Below are positions 24,039 to 32,968 of a DNA stretch of 45,495 nucleotides, in pieces. The stretch's first letter is position 1, and every line of letters begins with the position of its first letter. The stretch lies in the NCBI GenBank assembly GCA_017438265.1, contig JAFRVZ010000075.1, forward strand, positions 1 through 45,495, read 5' to 3'. Under the pieces are notes generated by a model, which saw only the letters and a list, made by a program, of their open reading frames with translations, made no database searches and was not told the DNA's origin. The DNA is from Bacteroidales bacterium. Its GTDB lineage: Bacteria > Bacteroidota > Bacteroidia > Bacteroidales > UBA932. Made by a program: the position numbers and the translations under genes.

Positions 24039-26156
24039 TTAGCGGACAGCAATCGGGGCGGGAGCGGAAGTCGGACGGAAGTCCTCGTTCTTGGCGCCGG
24101 ACTGGCCGCTGAAGGTGCGGACATGGTGGATCTTCTCGAACGGACGGAAGGTCGCGTTGCCTTTCTTCTCCATCACGTACGGAGCGAAGGCAGCGTCGGT
24201 ATCGTCAACCGGATGGCCGATGATGTTCCAGACAATGCTGAGACCGCCGACGCCGGGTACATAGAAGTACAGGCCGTCATAGTCCGGGATCTGCGGATGC
24301 GGGACAAGGGCGAAGGTGCCGTCCGCGGTCAGACCGCCGATCAGGAGGTAATTCGAATTGATGTTAAACGCGGAGGAAGAGAACGGAACGACAGTGATGT
24401 CATAACCCGCATACTGGCCGGCAGTCTGCTGGGCCTCGACGAAGAGCAAGCCGTTGCTCCACTCGGCGAGGATCGTATCGTCGAAGTCCACGCCGGAGAT
24501 ACCGCGGATCGCGACATACTCGGTCTCTTCCCCGCTCTCCTCGTCAACCTCAGTACCGCCGTCGGAAATGACAAGCGTACCTTCCTCGACAGCTTCACCG
24601 GCGAAGTTGTAGTAGTCGTTGACCTTACGGGAATAGGTACCGTAGAAGTCTTCCTTGTCGGCGCGGGCAAGGTCAGCGAGGGAATAGATCTCCGGCCACT
24701 CGTTTCCGGCGAACTGCTCGGCGAAGGTGCCGAAGTCATACGCGACATTGCCGTCCGCATCCTTCGCGTACACGTTGACCTGGAAATCGAAGATCGGGAA
24801 GCCGTCGGCATCAAACGAAACGGTACCCTTCTTGATATTCACGAACACCGGGTTGCCGAAAACGTCAAGACCGGTCTCCTGCTCGTTCGCCACGTCGGAG
24901 ATGGCGTCGCCGTCCTTCAGGTCGTCCGGAGCCGGAGCGGAGAAGGCAAGGCCGTAACCATCGGTGAAGTAGTCCGGGATGAAGTAGACCGGGAGGTCCT
25001 CGTCGTCCGTATTCACCATCAGCTTGGCGCCGCCCCACTGGATCGGCTGACCGTCCTCAGCAAAGATGTTGGAGGTGACCATACCGAGGAGGTACGGGGA
25101 CGTACCATAGTTATAGGTGTTGTAGTCCTCGACCATGAGCGTGCTGTCGAAGTAGAGGTAGGTATCCGGGACCCCGCTGTAGGTCGGCCAGCCGTAGATG
25201 CTGTTGCCGGCGAGGAGCATGAAGTCACCGAAATTGATCGCCTGCTTCTTCGCATCCCAACTGCCCAGCGGACGCGGGCAGTCGTAGTTGACGTGGTTCG
25301 GCCAGGTGATCGCGCTGTTGATCGAGAACGGACCGGCGTCGACCCACTGGAAGTTGAGGTTGGAGTCAGCGACATAGACCTGACCCGGCTCGAGGGTACC
25401 GCCGAATTCTTCCTTGAAGATGTCGCCTTCCATATCGAGGACGATATAGTAGTCGCTGTCATCGAGGAACTCCTCAGGCCAGATACCGTCTGCGGAAGCG
25501 GTCTCGTCATAGTACGGGTTCGCATACTTGGTCTTGCCGACAGTCACCGTGCTCATCGGGTTGACGATACGGTAGATCTTCTTGTCCTGGTACTGCTCGA
25601 CATAGGCCGGGAAGGTGTGGGTGTCGATACCGCTGCTGTAGATCTTCATGATGTTCTCGACGAAGGTCGGGACACCGCCGGAAGCCGCCTTGCCGACCGC
25701 CTTCCAGTCAGAGCCACCGCCCTGGGGAGGAAGGGTCGCGGTAAAGGAATAGCTGTTCAGGCCGTACTGGGACGCATCGGCGCCGCTCACGGAGAGGTTG
25801 AACTGGTACGGGAACTGCTCGGCAAGCTTCGCGGAATTGTAACCGATCACGAGCTGGGCGGTAGCCATACCGTCGGCGAAGGTCACGGTACCGGGAACGG
25901 AGAACAGCGGGTCAGCCTCGCTGGAGACCGTAGCGGTGAAGGAACCGTTGGTGTTCGCACGGTTCACCGGGATGGCGAAAGCGCTGGCACCGGCAGAAAG
26001 GGTATAAGACGCTGCCAGACCATCCTGGAAGTAAACTTCCGCCGTCGTGGGGACGGGAGCCGGAGTATATTCCGGAGCCTCCGCGACGCAGGACGCTACA
26101 CCTGCCAACATGGCGCCGGCAAGCGCAAAAACAAGAATTTTATTGAATGTCTTCAT
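24039..26156 (-). CDS. Large surface lipoprotein of the Sus-like cluster
   Basis: Lipoprotein of 705 aa with lipobox LAGVASC (Cys23). Residues about 40-145 resemble the beta-sandwich (Calx-beta-like) domain common at the N-terminus of SusE/SusF-position proteins in Bacteroidota: alternating strands such as FAIPVNRANTNGSFTATVSS. The rest is a long beta-rich region rich in Asp, Tyr and Trp, with no catalytic motif that I recognise. It is third after SusC and SusD (15 bp after SusD) and ends at a strong terminator. It probably binds the ligand imported by the SusC/D pair; the ligand is unknown. Codon choice in this and the next two genes looks less GC-biased than in neighbours. Confidence 0.7.
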   Translation of the reverse strand: MKTFNKILVFALAGAMLAGVASCVAEAPEYTPAPVPTTAEVYFQDGLAASYTLSAGASAFAIPVNRANTNGSFTATVSSEADPLFSVPGTVTFADGMATAQLVIGYNSAKLAEQFPYQFNLSVSGADASQYGLNSYSFTATLPPQGGGSDWKAVGKAASGGVPTFVENIMKIYSSGIDTHTFPAYVEQYQDKKIYRIVNPMSTVTVGKTKYANPYYDETASADGIWPEEFLDDSDYYIVLDMEGDIFKEEFGGTLEPGQVYVADSNLNFQWVDAGPFSINSAITWPNHVNYDCPRPLGSWDAKKQAINFGDFMLLAGNSIYGWPTYSGVPDTYLYFDSTLMVEDYNTYNYGTSPYLLGMVTSNIFAEDGQPIQWGGAKLMVNTDDEDLPVYFIPDYFTDGYGLAFSAPAPDDLKDGDAISDVANEQETGLDVFGNPVFVNIKKGTVSFDADGFPIFDFQVNVYAKDADGNVAYDFGTFAEQFAGNEWPEIYSLADLARADKEDFYGTYSRKVNDYYNFAGEAVEEGTLVISDGGTEVDEESGEETEYVAIRGISGVDFDDTILAEWSNGLLFVEAQQTAGQYAGYDITVVPFSSSAFNINSNYLLIGGLTADGTFALVPHPQIPDYDGLYFYVPGVGGLSIVWNIIGHPVDDTDAAFAPYVMEKKGNATFRPFEKIHHVRTFSGQSGAKNEDFRPTSAPAPIAVR

Positions 26157-26171
26157 AATCTCGTCTCCTTA

Positions 26172-27809
26172 TTATTCATATTTACCGGGAGCAAAGGTTC
26201 CAATCGGAGTCGGGCCGGTGATAAGGGCGCTCGGGTTGGGGTTGTTGTGACCGGCAAGAGCCTTGTTGGCGTTGACCTCGGAATCCGGGATGCAGAAATT
26301 CCACCAAGGCTTGATGCCCTTCGCGTTGATCTTGAAGATGTTCGCAGGGGCGTTCGTACCTTCGTAGTTCTGGATCACGTCCGGCTTGATACGCTTGGCG
26401 TTCGGGAAGCCCCAGCCTTCACCCCAGAACTCGATGCGCTCCTGGGTCAGGACCTCGAGCTGGAGGTCACGGGCGGAAGCGGGAGTGAAGCTGTAGTCGC
26501 TCTGACGGTAGTTCTGCATGAAGGCGTTCAGCAGAGCGGCACCGGCAGCGGCGCCCTGGCTCATACCGACGGCCTCAGCCTCGAGCAGGTACATTTCCTC
26601 AACGCGCATGATCGGAACATCGACGGCACCACCGACGGTGTAGGACTCCCAGTCGCCGTTCTTGCAGCGGAACTTGAGAGACAGGCACGCAGGAGCTTCT
26701 TCGATGTAAGCCTTGTCGCGGGAAGTCTGGTAGTTGTAGTAGTCGTACTTGTCCGGATCGAGGAAGCTGTACTTACGGAAGTCGTTGTCGGCAATCTTGT
26801 CGTAGAGGCTCTTGTCGATGGAGGGACGGGTCAGCGAGGAGTAACCCCAGTCAGCTTCGCCGGAAATCCAGCCGATGAAGTTGCAGAGGTTCGCCATGTT
26901 CTCGGCGGAGTAGCTGGTGTACCACATCCAGGCCTGGTTCGCGGTGTTGAAACCGGTGCTGACGTCGTTCCACTGGGCAGCGGTCACAGGGGAGCCGCCG
27001 AACGTGTCGATCGCGAGGCGCGCATACTTCGCAGCATTGGCGTAATCCTCATCCCACATGTGAACCTTCGCACGAATACCGTAGGCGACGGCGAGGCCCG
27101 GGAACTGGCCGGAAGCCGGGGTATAGCCCTTCAGGCAGGCCTCGGCAATCTCCAGGTCGGAAATCATCTGGGCGGTCACCTCGTCGTGGGTCGCACGCGG
27201 GTTGTTCTTCGCGGTTTCGGCGTCGGTCGTGTCAAGCACGAGCGGAACGGAAAGTCCCTTGACGCTGGAGACATCGGTGTAGATGTTTTCCTTGGCCTCG
27301 AACATCACGCTCAGCAGATAGTAGTAGAACGCGCGGCAGGCGTAGGCCGAACCGGCGAGACCGCGGACGGCGGAAGTCGTCTCCGGGTTCTCGAGGTCCA
27401 CGGCGGAGATTACGTCGTTGGCGGACTTGATGAACTGATAGCAGGTAAACCAGGGAAGGTAAGCAAAGTAAGTCTCCGAACCGAAGGCACGGTCGCAAGT
27501 GTTGTAGTTACGGAACCAGTCATAGCCGGAGTTCGAACCCAGCGGATACATGTCACCGAGCAGTTCGGTGAACGCGATCATGAACTGGGGGAAAGCCATA
27601 TCGGTCTCGTGGACCTGCCTTCCGTACACCATATACCACTGGGACATTTTGGCAGGAATACCGTTCGCAGCACTCTGCAGGGCAGAGGCGGAGGCACCGA
27701 CCTGCTCGGAAGTGGCGGAACCACCCTGCGGGAAGGTCTCCTTGATGCAGCTCGTGAGCGAAAGGGCACCCACGGCCAGCACGGCGATATATTTAAAAAA
27801 TCTGTTCAT
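26172..27809 (-). CDS. SusD/RagB-family nutrient-binding outer-membrane lipoprotein
   Basis: Lipoprotein of 545 aa with lipobox ALSLTSC (Cys21). SusD proteins are TPR-based lids that bind ligand and close over the SusC channel. Recognisable parts are the helical N-terminal half (DRAFGSETYFAYLPWFTCYQ region, LAGSAYACRAFYYYLLSVMF region) and the C-terminal signature QERIEFWGEGWGFPNAKRIKPD, a hallmark of the RagB/SusD domain (read as QERIEFWGEGW then FPNAKRIK). It lies 34 bp downstream of SusC and 15 bp upstream of the lipoprotein gene. The substrate class cannot be inferred because no glycoside hydrolase is nearby. Confidence 0.95.
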   Translation of the reverse strand: MNRFFKYIAVLAVGALSLTSCIKETFPQGGSATSEQVGASASALQSAANGIPAKMSQWYMVYGRQVHETDMAFPQFMIAFTELLGDMYPLGSNSGYDWFRNYNTCDRAFGSETYFAYLPWFTCYQFIKSANDVISAVDLENPETTSAVRGLAGSAYACRAFYYYLLSVMFEAKENIYTDVSSVKGLSVPLVLDTTDAETAKNNPRATHDEVTAQMISDLEIAEACLKGYTPASGQFPGLAVAYGIRAKVHMWDEDYANAAKYARLAIDTFGGSPVTAAQWNDVSTGFNTANQAWMWYTSYSAENMANLCNFIGWISGEADWGYSSLTRPSIDKSLYDKIADNDFRKYSFLDPDKYDYYNYQTSRDKAYIEEAPACLSLKFRCKNGDWESYTVGGAVDVPIMRVEEMYLLEAEAVGMSQGAAAGAALLNAFMQNYRQSDYSFTPASARDLQLEVLTQERIEFWGEGWGFPNAKRIKPDVIQNYEGTNAPANIFKINAKGIKPWWNFCIPDSEVNANKALAGHNNPNPSALITGPTPIGTFAPGKYE

Positions 27810-27843
27810 ATCTCTTATATTCTAAAATTCTGGGTCTGACATT

Positions 27844-30800
27844 CTAGAAGTGGAAGGTAACACCTGCGGAAACCGTTCTCATCGGAGAATAGTTGGTCGC
27901 ATTGGAACCGCCGTCGAAGCTCTGGCGAGGGTCGAAGCCGCGACGCATGGACCAGTACCAGACGTTGTTGGCGGCGAGGTAGACGCGGATGGAGTTGATG
28001 TTCATCTGACGGGTCACGACGGCCGGGAGCGTGTAACCGAAATTGATGGTCTCGATGTTCAGGTAGCTCGCCTTGGTCTGGAAACGGGTCGATGCGGAAG
28101 CACTGTAGGTATCAGCAAGCTGCCAGCGAGGGATCTCGTTGTTCTTGTTGGTAGGCGTCCAGGACTTCAGGACGTCCGCGTGGAAGTTGTAACCGGTGTT
28201 GGACGTGGTCGGGGAGGCCATGAAGGTCTGGTAGGTACCGTCGTTGATCCAACCGCCGATCTGATAGGAGAAGTTTGCGGAGAGGTCGAAGCCGTAGAGG
28301 CGGACGCTCGTACCGAAACCACCGTAGAGATCCGGGATGGAGGACTTGCGGGTCACGAAGTAGTCGGCGTCGTTGTAGACCGTCGTCGTCTTGATGTCAC
28401 CCACCGGGTAGCCTTCCTCATCCTTGTCATAGTAGTACCACTGGGAGAGACCGGTCTCCTGGTCGATGCCGGCGAACTCCTTCGTGTACCAGGTATACAT
28501 CGAGATGCCTTCGGCGATGTAGGTGCCGCTGGTATCATAGCCGCGGTATACGTTGGCATCCTTGTCATAGCGGATGGAGTTCAGCTTGTCGGGATGCAGT
28601 TTCGTGATACGGTTCTTCAGGGTCGTGGCGTTGAGGTTCACATCCCACTGGAAGTTCTTCTTGTTGAAGATGTTGTAGTTGAGTTCGAGCTCGAAGCCCT
28701 GGTTGTACAGGTCACCGACGTTGTCGTAGTAGCTCGAGTAACCGAGGGACGGAGCGACGGAGAAGCTGAAGAGCATGTCCGTGGTCTTGCGGAAGAAGTA
28801 TTCGAAGCTGCCGGACAGACGACTGAAGAGGCCGAATTCGATACCGGCGTTGAAGTTCGTGTTGGTCTCCCAGGTGATGTCGCGGGTACCCTTCGAGGAG
28901 AAGGCGGTACCGACGTTGCCCGAGGAGTTCACAATGTCGTAAACATCGGTATAACGGTAGGAACCGATGTTGTCGTTACCCTGGGAACCGATGGAGGACT
29001 TGATCTTGAGTTCGTCGATCCAGCCGGCGTTGAACCAGCTCTCGCGGCTGATCAGCCACGCACCGCCGACGCTCCAGAAGCTACCCCAGCGGTAGTCCGG
29101 GTGGAAGCGGGAGGAGGCGTCACGACGGAAGGAAGCGGAAGCGAAGATACGGTTGTCGTAGTCGTACTGCAGACGGGAGAAGTAACCCTCGTTGTTGTAC
29201 TCGCTGATGGAGGAACCGGCGCTCTGGTCGTCGACGACGGCGCTGCTGAGTTCCTTGTCGGTCTGGCTGAACATCTTGTGCTTCGCACCCCAGAGGTCGT
29301 AGCGGCGGGAGTTGTAGTACTCGTGACCGAGCATCAGGTTGAAGTTGTTGTGCTCGCCGAAGGTCGTCGTGTAGTTGAGGAGCTGCTGGAAGTTGTACGT
29401 GAAATCACGGATGTGCTCCTTCTCGACGGTACCGCCGGTCGTATCGAACTGGCCGTAGTACGGGTTGTATACATAGGTATAACGGGTTTCGTCGAGGTTC
29501 GTCGTACCGTTGACGGTAAGGACGAGGCCCGGGAACAGGGTCACATCGAAGAAACCGTTCGCGGTCAGGGCGTTGCCCTCGTTATTACGGGTGTTGAGGT
29601 GGGCGTCCTGGATCGGGTTCGCGTCGGAGATGAACGGACGGGCGAAGCCGGCGTTGGTGCCGTTACCGTAGTCCATCATCGCGATGCCGTCGCTGTCGAT
29701 CTTGACGGAACCGTCAACGTTGCGGATATACGCAGGATAGATCGGAGGCATCTGGGAAGTGAAGGCCCAGATGTTGCCGGAAGAAGTCGCGCTACCGTTG
29801 TTGCCGAGGGTGTTGCCGTCGAAACGGGAGTAGGACATGTTACCGCCGACCTTGAGCCAGTCCTTGGCCTGGTACTCAGCGCGCAGACGATAGGTGAAAC
29901 GCTTGAGGTCGGAGGCCTCGGTGATACCCTGGTTGTCCAGGTAGGACAGGGAGGTGTAGAAGTTCGACTTGTCGCCGGCACCGGAAACGGAGAGGTTGTA
30001 TTCCTGACGGATACCGGTACGGGTACCGACCTTCATCCAGTCGTCCGGCATGATGAGGTAATCCTCACCCTTGTAGTTCTTGACAAGGCCAAGGGACGCA
30101 TTCGGGTTCAGCTTGCCGTCACGGCCGATCAGCATCGCACCCTTCGGGAGGGAGTAGACCTGATAGCCGATACCGCCGTTACCCTGGTCGCCGGTGATGT
30201 ACTTGTTCGCCGTAAGCCAGGCCTGCTCTTCGGACTGACCCTGGCTCAGGTAGTAGTTCTGCATCGCCTTGTAGTGGGTCTCCAGATAGAGGGCCGGATC
30301 GTCGATGACGTTGTACTGGCGGAGGGCACGGGTGTTGAAACCGTACTTGGCGTCGAAGGTGACCTGCGCGTCGGAGGATTTCGCACGCTTGGTCGTGATG
30401 ATGATGACACCGTTCGCACCGCGGGCGCCGTAAAGGGCGTTGGAGGCGGCATCCTTGAGGACGGTCATCGACTCGACGTCGTTCTGGTTGATGTTCGTGA
30501 TGTCACCGCTGTAGGGAGCGCCGTCCACGATGATGAGCGGGTTCATGCCTGCGTTCAGGGAGCTGAAACCACGGACGCGGATCGTAGAGGAGGAACCCGG
30601 AGCACCGTTGGAGGAGGTCAGCTGGACACCGGCGACGGCACCCGCGAGGGCGTTCGTAACGCTGGCGGTCTGGACCTTCTCGAGTTTCTCGCTGTTGACG
30701 ACAGCGGCGGAACCGGTAAAGGAGCTCTTCGTTGTCGTACCGAAGGCCACGACGATCGTCTCATCCAGAGCTTCGGCATCCGGGTCGAGGGCGACGTTAT

Positions 30801-31071
30801 GGACGGCCCTGCCGGCGACCGGAACCTCCTGGTTGAGGTAACCGATGGACGAGAAGATGAGGGTGCCGTTCGCGGGGACGGAGATGGAGTAGGATCCGTT
30901 CACGTCGGCGCTGGCGCCGGTCATCGTGCCTTTCAACTGAATTGATGCGAATGGCACCGCCTCGCCCGTAGACGAGTCGCTGACAGTACCCGTAACGGTG
31001 ATGTTCTGGCCATAAGCCAGCGCCGTCACAAGCAGAGCCATCGCTGCGAAAAATACTTTAATTTTTCTCAT
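27844..31071 (-). CDS. SusC/RagA-family TonB-linked outer-membrane protein
   Basis: TonB-dependent transporter of 1075 aa. Signal peptide residues 1-21 (LLVTALAYGQ). Residues about 24-105 are the carboxypeptidase-like regulatory domain found in SusC proteins (GTVSDSSTGEAVPFASIQLKG). A TonB-box-like stretch ETIVVAFGTTTK precedes the plug domain with the family motif SNALYGARGANGVIIITTK (18 to 19 residues). The rest is a 22-strand barrel ending in an aromatic residue (AGVTFHF), as needed for outer-membrane insertion. It imports ligand captured by SusD using energy from TonB. No anti-sigma interaction (FecR-type) domain is evident at the N-terminus. Promoter likely at 31194-31201. Confidence 0.97.
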   Translation of the reverse strand: MRKIKVFFAAMALLVTALAYGQNITVTGTVSDSSTGEAVPFASIQLKGTMTGASADVNGSYSISVPANGTLIFSSIGYLNQEVPVAGRAVHNVALDPDAEALDETIVVAFGTTTKSSFTGSAAVVNSEKLEKVQTASVTNALAGAVAGVQLTSSNGAPGSSSTIRVRGFSSLNAGMNPLIIVDGAPYSGDITNINQNDVESMTVLKDAASNALYGARGANGVIIITTKRAKSSDAQVTFDAKYGFNTRALRQYNVIDDPALYLETHYKAMQNYYLSQGQSEEQAWLTANKYITGDQGNGGIGYQVYSLPKGAMLIGRDGKLNPNASLGLVKNYKGEDYLIMPDDWMKVGTRTGIRQEYNLSVSGAGDKSNFYTSLSYLDNQGITEASDLKRFTYRLRAEYQAKDWLKVGGNMSYSRFDGNTLGNNGSATSSGNIWAFTSQMPPIYPAYIRNVDGSVKIDSDGIAMMDYGNGTNAGFARPFISDANPIQDAHLNTRNNEGNALTANGFFDVTLFPGLVLTVNGTTNLDETRYTYVYNPYYGQFDTTGGTVEKEHIRDFTYNFQQLLNYTTTFGEHNNFNLMLGHEYYNSRRYDLWGAKHKMFSQTDKELSSAVVDDQSAGSSISEYNNEGYFSRLQYDYDNRIFASASFRRDASSRFHPDYRWGSFWSVGGAWLISRESWFNAGWIDELKIKSSIGSQGNDNIGSYRYTDVYDIVNSSGNVGTAFSSKGTRDITWETNTNFNAGIEFGLFSRLSGSFEYFFRKTTDMLFSFSVAPSLGYSSYYDNVGDLYNQGFELELNYNIFNKKNFQWDVNLNATTLKNRITKLHPDKLNSIRYDKDANVYRGYDTSGTYIAEGISMYTWYTKEFAGIDQETGLSQWYYYDKDEEGYPVGDIKTTTVYNDADYFVTRKSSIPDLYGGFGTSVRLYGFDLSANFSYQIGGWINDGTYQTFMASPTTSNTGYNFHADVLKSWTPTNKNNEIPRWQLADTYSASASTRFQTKASYLNIETINFGYTLPAVVTRQMNINSIRVYLAANNVWYWSMRRGFDPRQSFDGGSNATNYSPMRTVSAGVTFHF

Positions 31072-31076
31072 TTGTT

Positions 31077-31112
31077 GAACTTTTAATTAAACATAACTAT
31101 TGAACTAGTAAC
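31077..31112 (-). promoter_or_regulatory. Leader element upstream of SusC, shared with the S41 gene
   Basis: The plus-strand sequence GAACTTTTAATTAAACATA, then CTATTGAAC, has a near copy at 32914-32947 upstream of the S41 protease gene. The two differ by two substitutions and a 4 bp insertion. It ends 5 bp before the susC ATG, so it lies in the 5' untranslated region. Possibly a translation or transcript-stability element. Confidence 0.55.
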
Positions 31113-31193
31113 AAATCATTACCGAATTTTCAGGGCTTTTCCCGGTAGATACACCCTGCAAGTTGCTAAGTTGGTTATATTTTTTCACAATTC

Positions 31194-31201
31194 CAAATGT
31201 A
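31194..31201 (-). promoter_or_regulatory. Candidate promoter -7 element for the Sus-like operon
   Basis: Minus-strand TACATTTG matches TAnnTTTG, about 123 bp upstream of the susC ATG. A TTG lies 24 bp further upstream (31226-31228), a little far for a -33 element. The 373 bp gap 31072-31444 otherwise holds AT-rich DNA, the leader element and the S41 terminator; no gene is seen in it. Confidence 0.4.
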
Positions 31202-31389
31202 TTGTATGCGCTTCGGCAGGGGGTTCAACAAGAAAATGTCGTTTTTTTTCGAAAATTCGAAATAGAATTACCGATTAGAATAACGAATTGACACCATCTA
31301 CACGTTTCAAATGGCAATATTTAATTTCTAAAAAAGTTGATAAATTTTTTTATTAAATGGTTTTAAACCTATTATAGGCACTTTTACAC

Positions 31390-31420
31390 AAAAAAGGCGA
31401 CTTTCTTACCGAAAATCGCC
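31390..31420 (-). terminator. Rho-independent terminator after the S41 protease gene
   Basis: On the minus strand a 10 bp stem (GGCGATTTTC with GAAAGTCGCC, one G-T pair) with loop GGTAA is followed by TTTTTT. It starts 25 bp after the S41 stop codon, so the S41 gene and the susC operon should be separate transcripts. Confidence 0.85.
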
Positions 31421-31444
31421 GCTTCCAAAATGAAATCAACCCCG

Positions 31445-32872
31445 TTACGGGAGCGCTTTGAAAAGGCCGTAGTGCGGGTCCGACGCCTCGGGGGTCGGGA
31501 GGAGAAGGCCGGGGCGGGCGGAAGCCGCTTTCGTTTCCGGCTTCTCGTGGACGGGGAAGGCACCGGTCGCAATATGGGTCAGGCAGTCCCTGATGTTCTC
31601 CTCCTGCGGGCCGAAGTCGTGGTACAGGTCGTCCGGGCACCAGTTGTCCGGGACCATTCCCGCATCCGGGATGGAGACGTCGACCGAATTCTTGTTGTAG
31701 AAGCAGATCGGCAGGAAAGCGTACTTGAGCCGGGAGTAATCGTCGTTGTTGTACTGCTGGTAATCGGCGTCGGATCCCGGATAGAATAGCACGTACATCC
31801 CGTTCGGCTTGCCGTAGGTCTGCTTGCCGACGGTATGGAGATAGTCGGTCATATACGGGGCGAGACCGTTGACCGTGACTTCGCTCGCCGATGCGGAGCC
31901 CTTGCCGAGGATGAAGTACAGTCCCGTCAGGCGCAGCGCGTCCTTGTTTTCGGGAATGGCGACCTCCTTGTCCAGGGAAGCGAGCTTGTCGTTGTGGACC
32001 ATCTTGACGTAGGAGTTCCCCTGGGCGGGTATCGGAGCCAGCCAGGAGACCAGTTCGGTCGCCGCGTTGACGTCCCCGCCGCCGTTGTAGCGCAGGTCGA
32101 CGATGAGTTTATGGATCCCGCGGGCGTGGAAATCCTGCATCGCCGTCTTGATGTCGCTGACCATCGTGAACTTGTAGGCCAGGTAGTGGATATAGCCCAC
32201 TTCTTCCCCGAGGCCGGGGAAATCGTCCGGACCGAAGACCTCCGTCACCAGCGTCGAGCGGGTCGAAAGCTCGGTCGCGCGCGAGGCGGTGAAGGTCACG
32301 TCGGTCCCGTCCGCGCGGTGGAAGGTGAAGCTGGTCGAGACTTTTTCGATTTCCTCGTTGAAGATGGCGAGCTTGTCCTCGGTGAAGGGCTCGGAGATGT
32401 CCCTGCCGCCGATGGCGTCGAGGCGGGCGCCGCGCGTGATGCCGTGCTTCGTGAACGGGGAGCCCGGATAGATGAAGCGCACGCGGATCGCGAAGTCGCC
32501 GTAATCCTCGGCCGCCTGCGCCCAGCTCACGCCCCACGTACCCTTGTACACGCCCGTTTCGGTCGAGATATACTCATCCCTGTCGCACATCCAGCTCCAG
32601 CGGTCGCCCTGGTAGAGCAGCGCCTTAAAGAAATCGTCGATGCTTCCGTATTTCTGCGGCTGGAGCGAGGCGTTGCGGTTATAGACGTCCTGGTACCAGT
32701 AGTAATAGACGTTCATGTATTCCCTGCGCAGGTAGGTCTTCGCCATATAGTCGACGTCCTTCTCGATTTCTGGATCGACCGGATTGACCGGTTCCTTCTC
32801 CACCTTCCCGCAGCCGGCGGCCAGCAGGAAGAAAATCGCGAGAGACAGCAGATATTTTATTTTGCGTTCCAT
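31445..32872 (-). CDS. S41-family C-terminal-processing-type protease lipoprotein
   Basis: Serine protease lipoprotein of about 475 aa. ATG 32872 is chosen because MERKIKYLLSLAIFFLLAAGC is a lipoprotein signal with Cys at position 21 (quoted in full length of 21; key part is FFLLAAGC). A PDZ-like region lies at about residues 110-190. The tail-specific protease domain has VDLRYNGGGDVNAA, the nucleophile region GKGSASASE and the Lys in KQTYGKPNG, consistent with a Ser-Lys dyad. Such Bacteroidota lipoproteins are secreted peptidases of unknown substrate. It is followed by a terminator and lies between the ATP synthase operon and the Sus-like operon. It shares a leader element with susC. Confidence 0.9.
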   Translation of the reverse strand: MERKIKYLLSLAIFFLLAAGCGKVEKEPVNPVDPEIEKDVDYMAKTYLRREYMNVYYYWYQDVYNRNASLQPQKYGSIDDFFKALLYQGDRWSWMCDRDEYISTETGVYKGTWGVSWAQAAEDYGDFAIRVRFIYPGSPFTKHGITRGARLDAIGGRDISEPFTEDKLAIFNEEIEKVSTSFTFHRADGTDVTFTASRATELSTRSTLVTEVFGPDDFPGLGEEVGYIHYLAYKFTMVSDIKTAMQDFHARGIHKLIVDLRYNGGGDVNAATELVSWLAPIPAQGNSYVKMVHNDKLASLDKEVAIPENKDALRLTGLYFILGKGSASASEVTVNGLAPYMTDYLHTVGKQTYGKPNGMYVLFYPGSDADYQQYNNDDYSRLKYAFLPICFYNKNSVDVSIPDAGMVPDNWCPDDLYHDFGPQEENIRDCLTHIATGAFPVHEKPETKAASARPGLLLPTPEASDPHYGLFKALP

Positions 32873-32913
32873 AATAATCAAGTTTGGCACGATTATGGGA
32901 TTAAGGGGCAACT

Positions 32914-32947
32914 GAACTTTTGATTAAACATAGCTAAGTATTGAACA
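32914..32947 (-). promoter_or_regulatory. Leader element upstream of the S41 gene, shared with susC
   Basis: The plus-strand sequence GAACTTTTGATTAAACATA, then CTAAGTATTGAAC, is a near copy of the element in front of susC. It lies 42 bp upstream of the S41 ATG, in the short gap after atpG. No exact TAnnTTTG promoter is visible here; TATGTTTA on the minus strand is the closest. Confidence 0.5.
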
Positions 32948-32968
32948 ATAGGAGAGCTGGTCGTGAGA

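Noticed and set aside
24123-30945. Open frames of 1238 and 1031 codons on the plus strand opposite the Sus-like genes
   Set aside because: They mirror SusC, SusD and the lipoprotein, show no domain motifs or signal sequence, and lack promoter context. Codon bias explains the absence of stops.
24039-32872. Canonical polysaccharide utilisation locus
   Set aside because: SusC and SusD are present, but no carbohydrate-active enzyme or sensor-regulator gene is in the window, so a glycan target is not supported.
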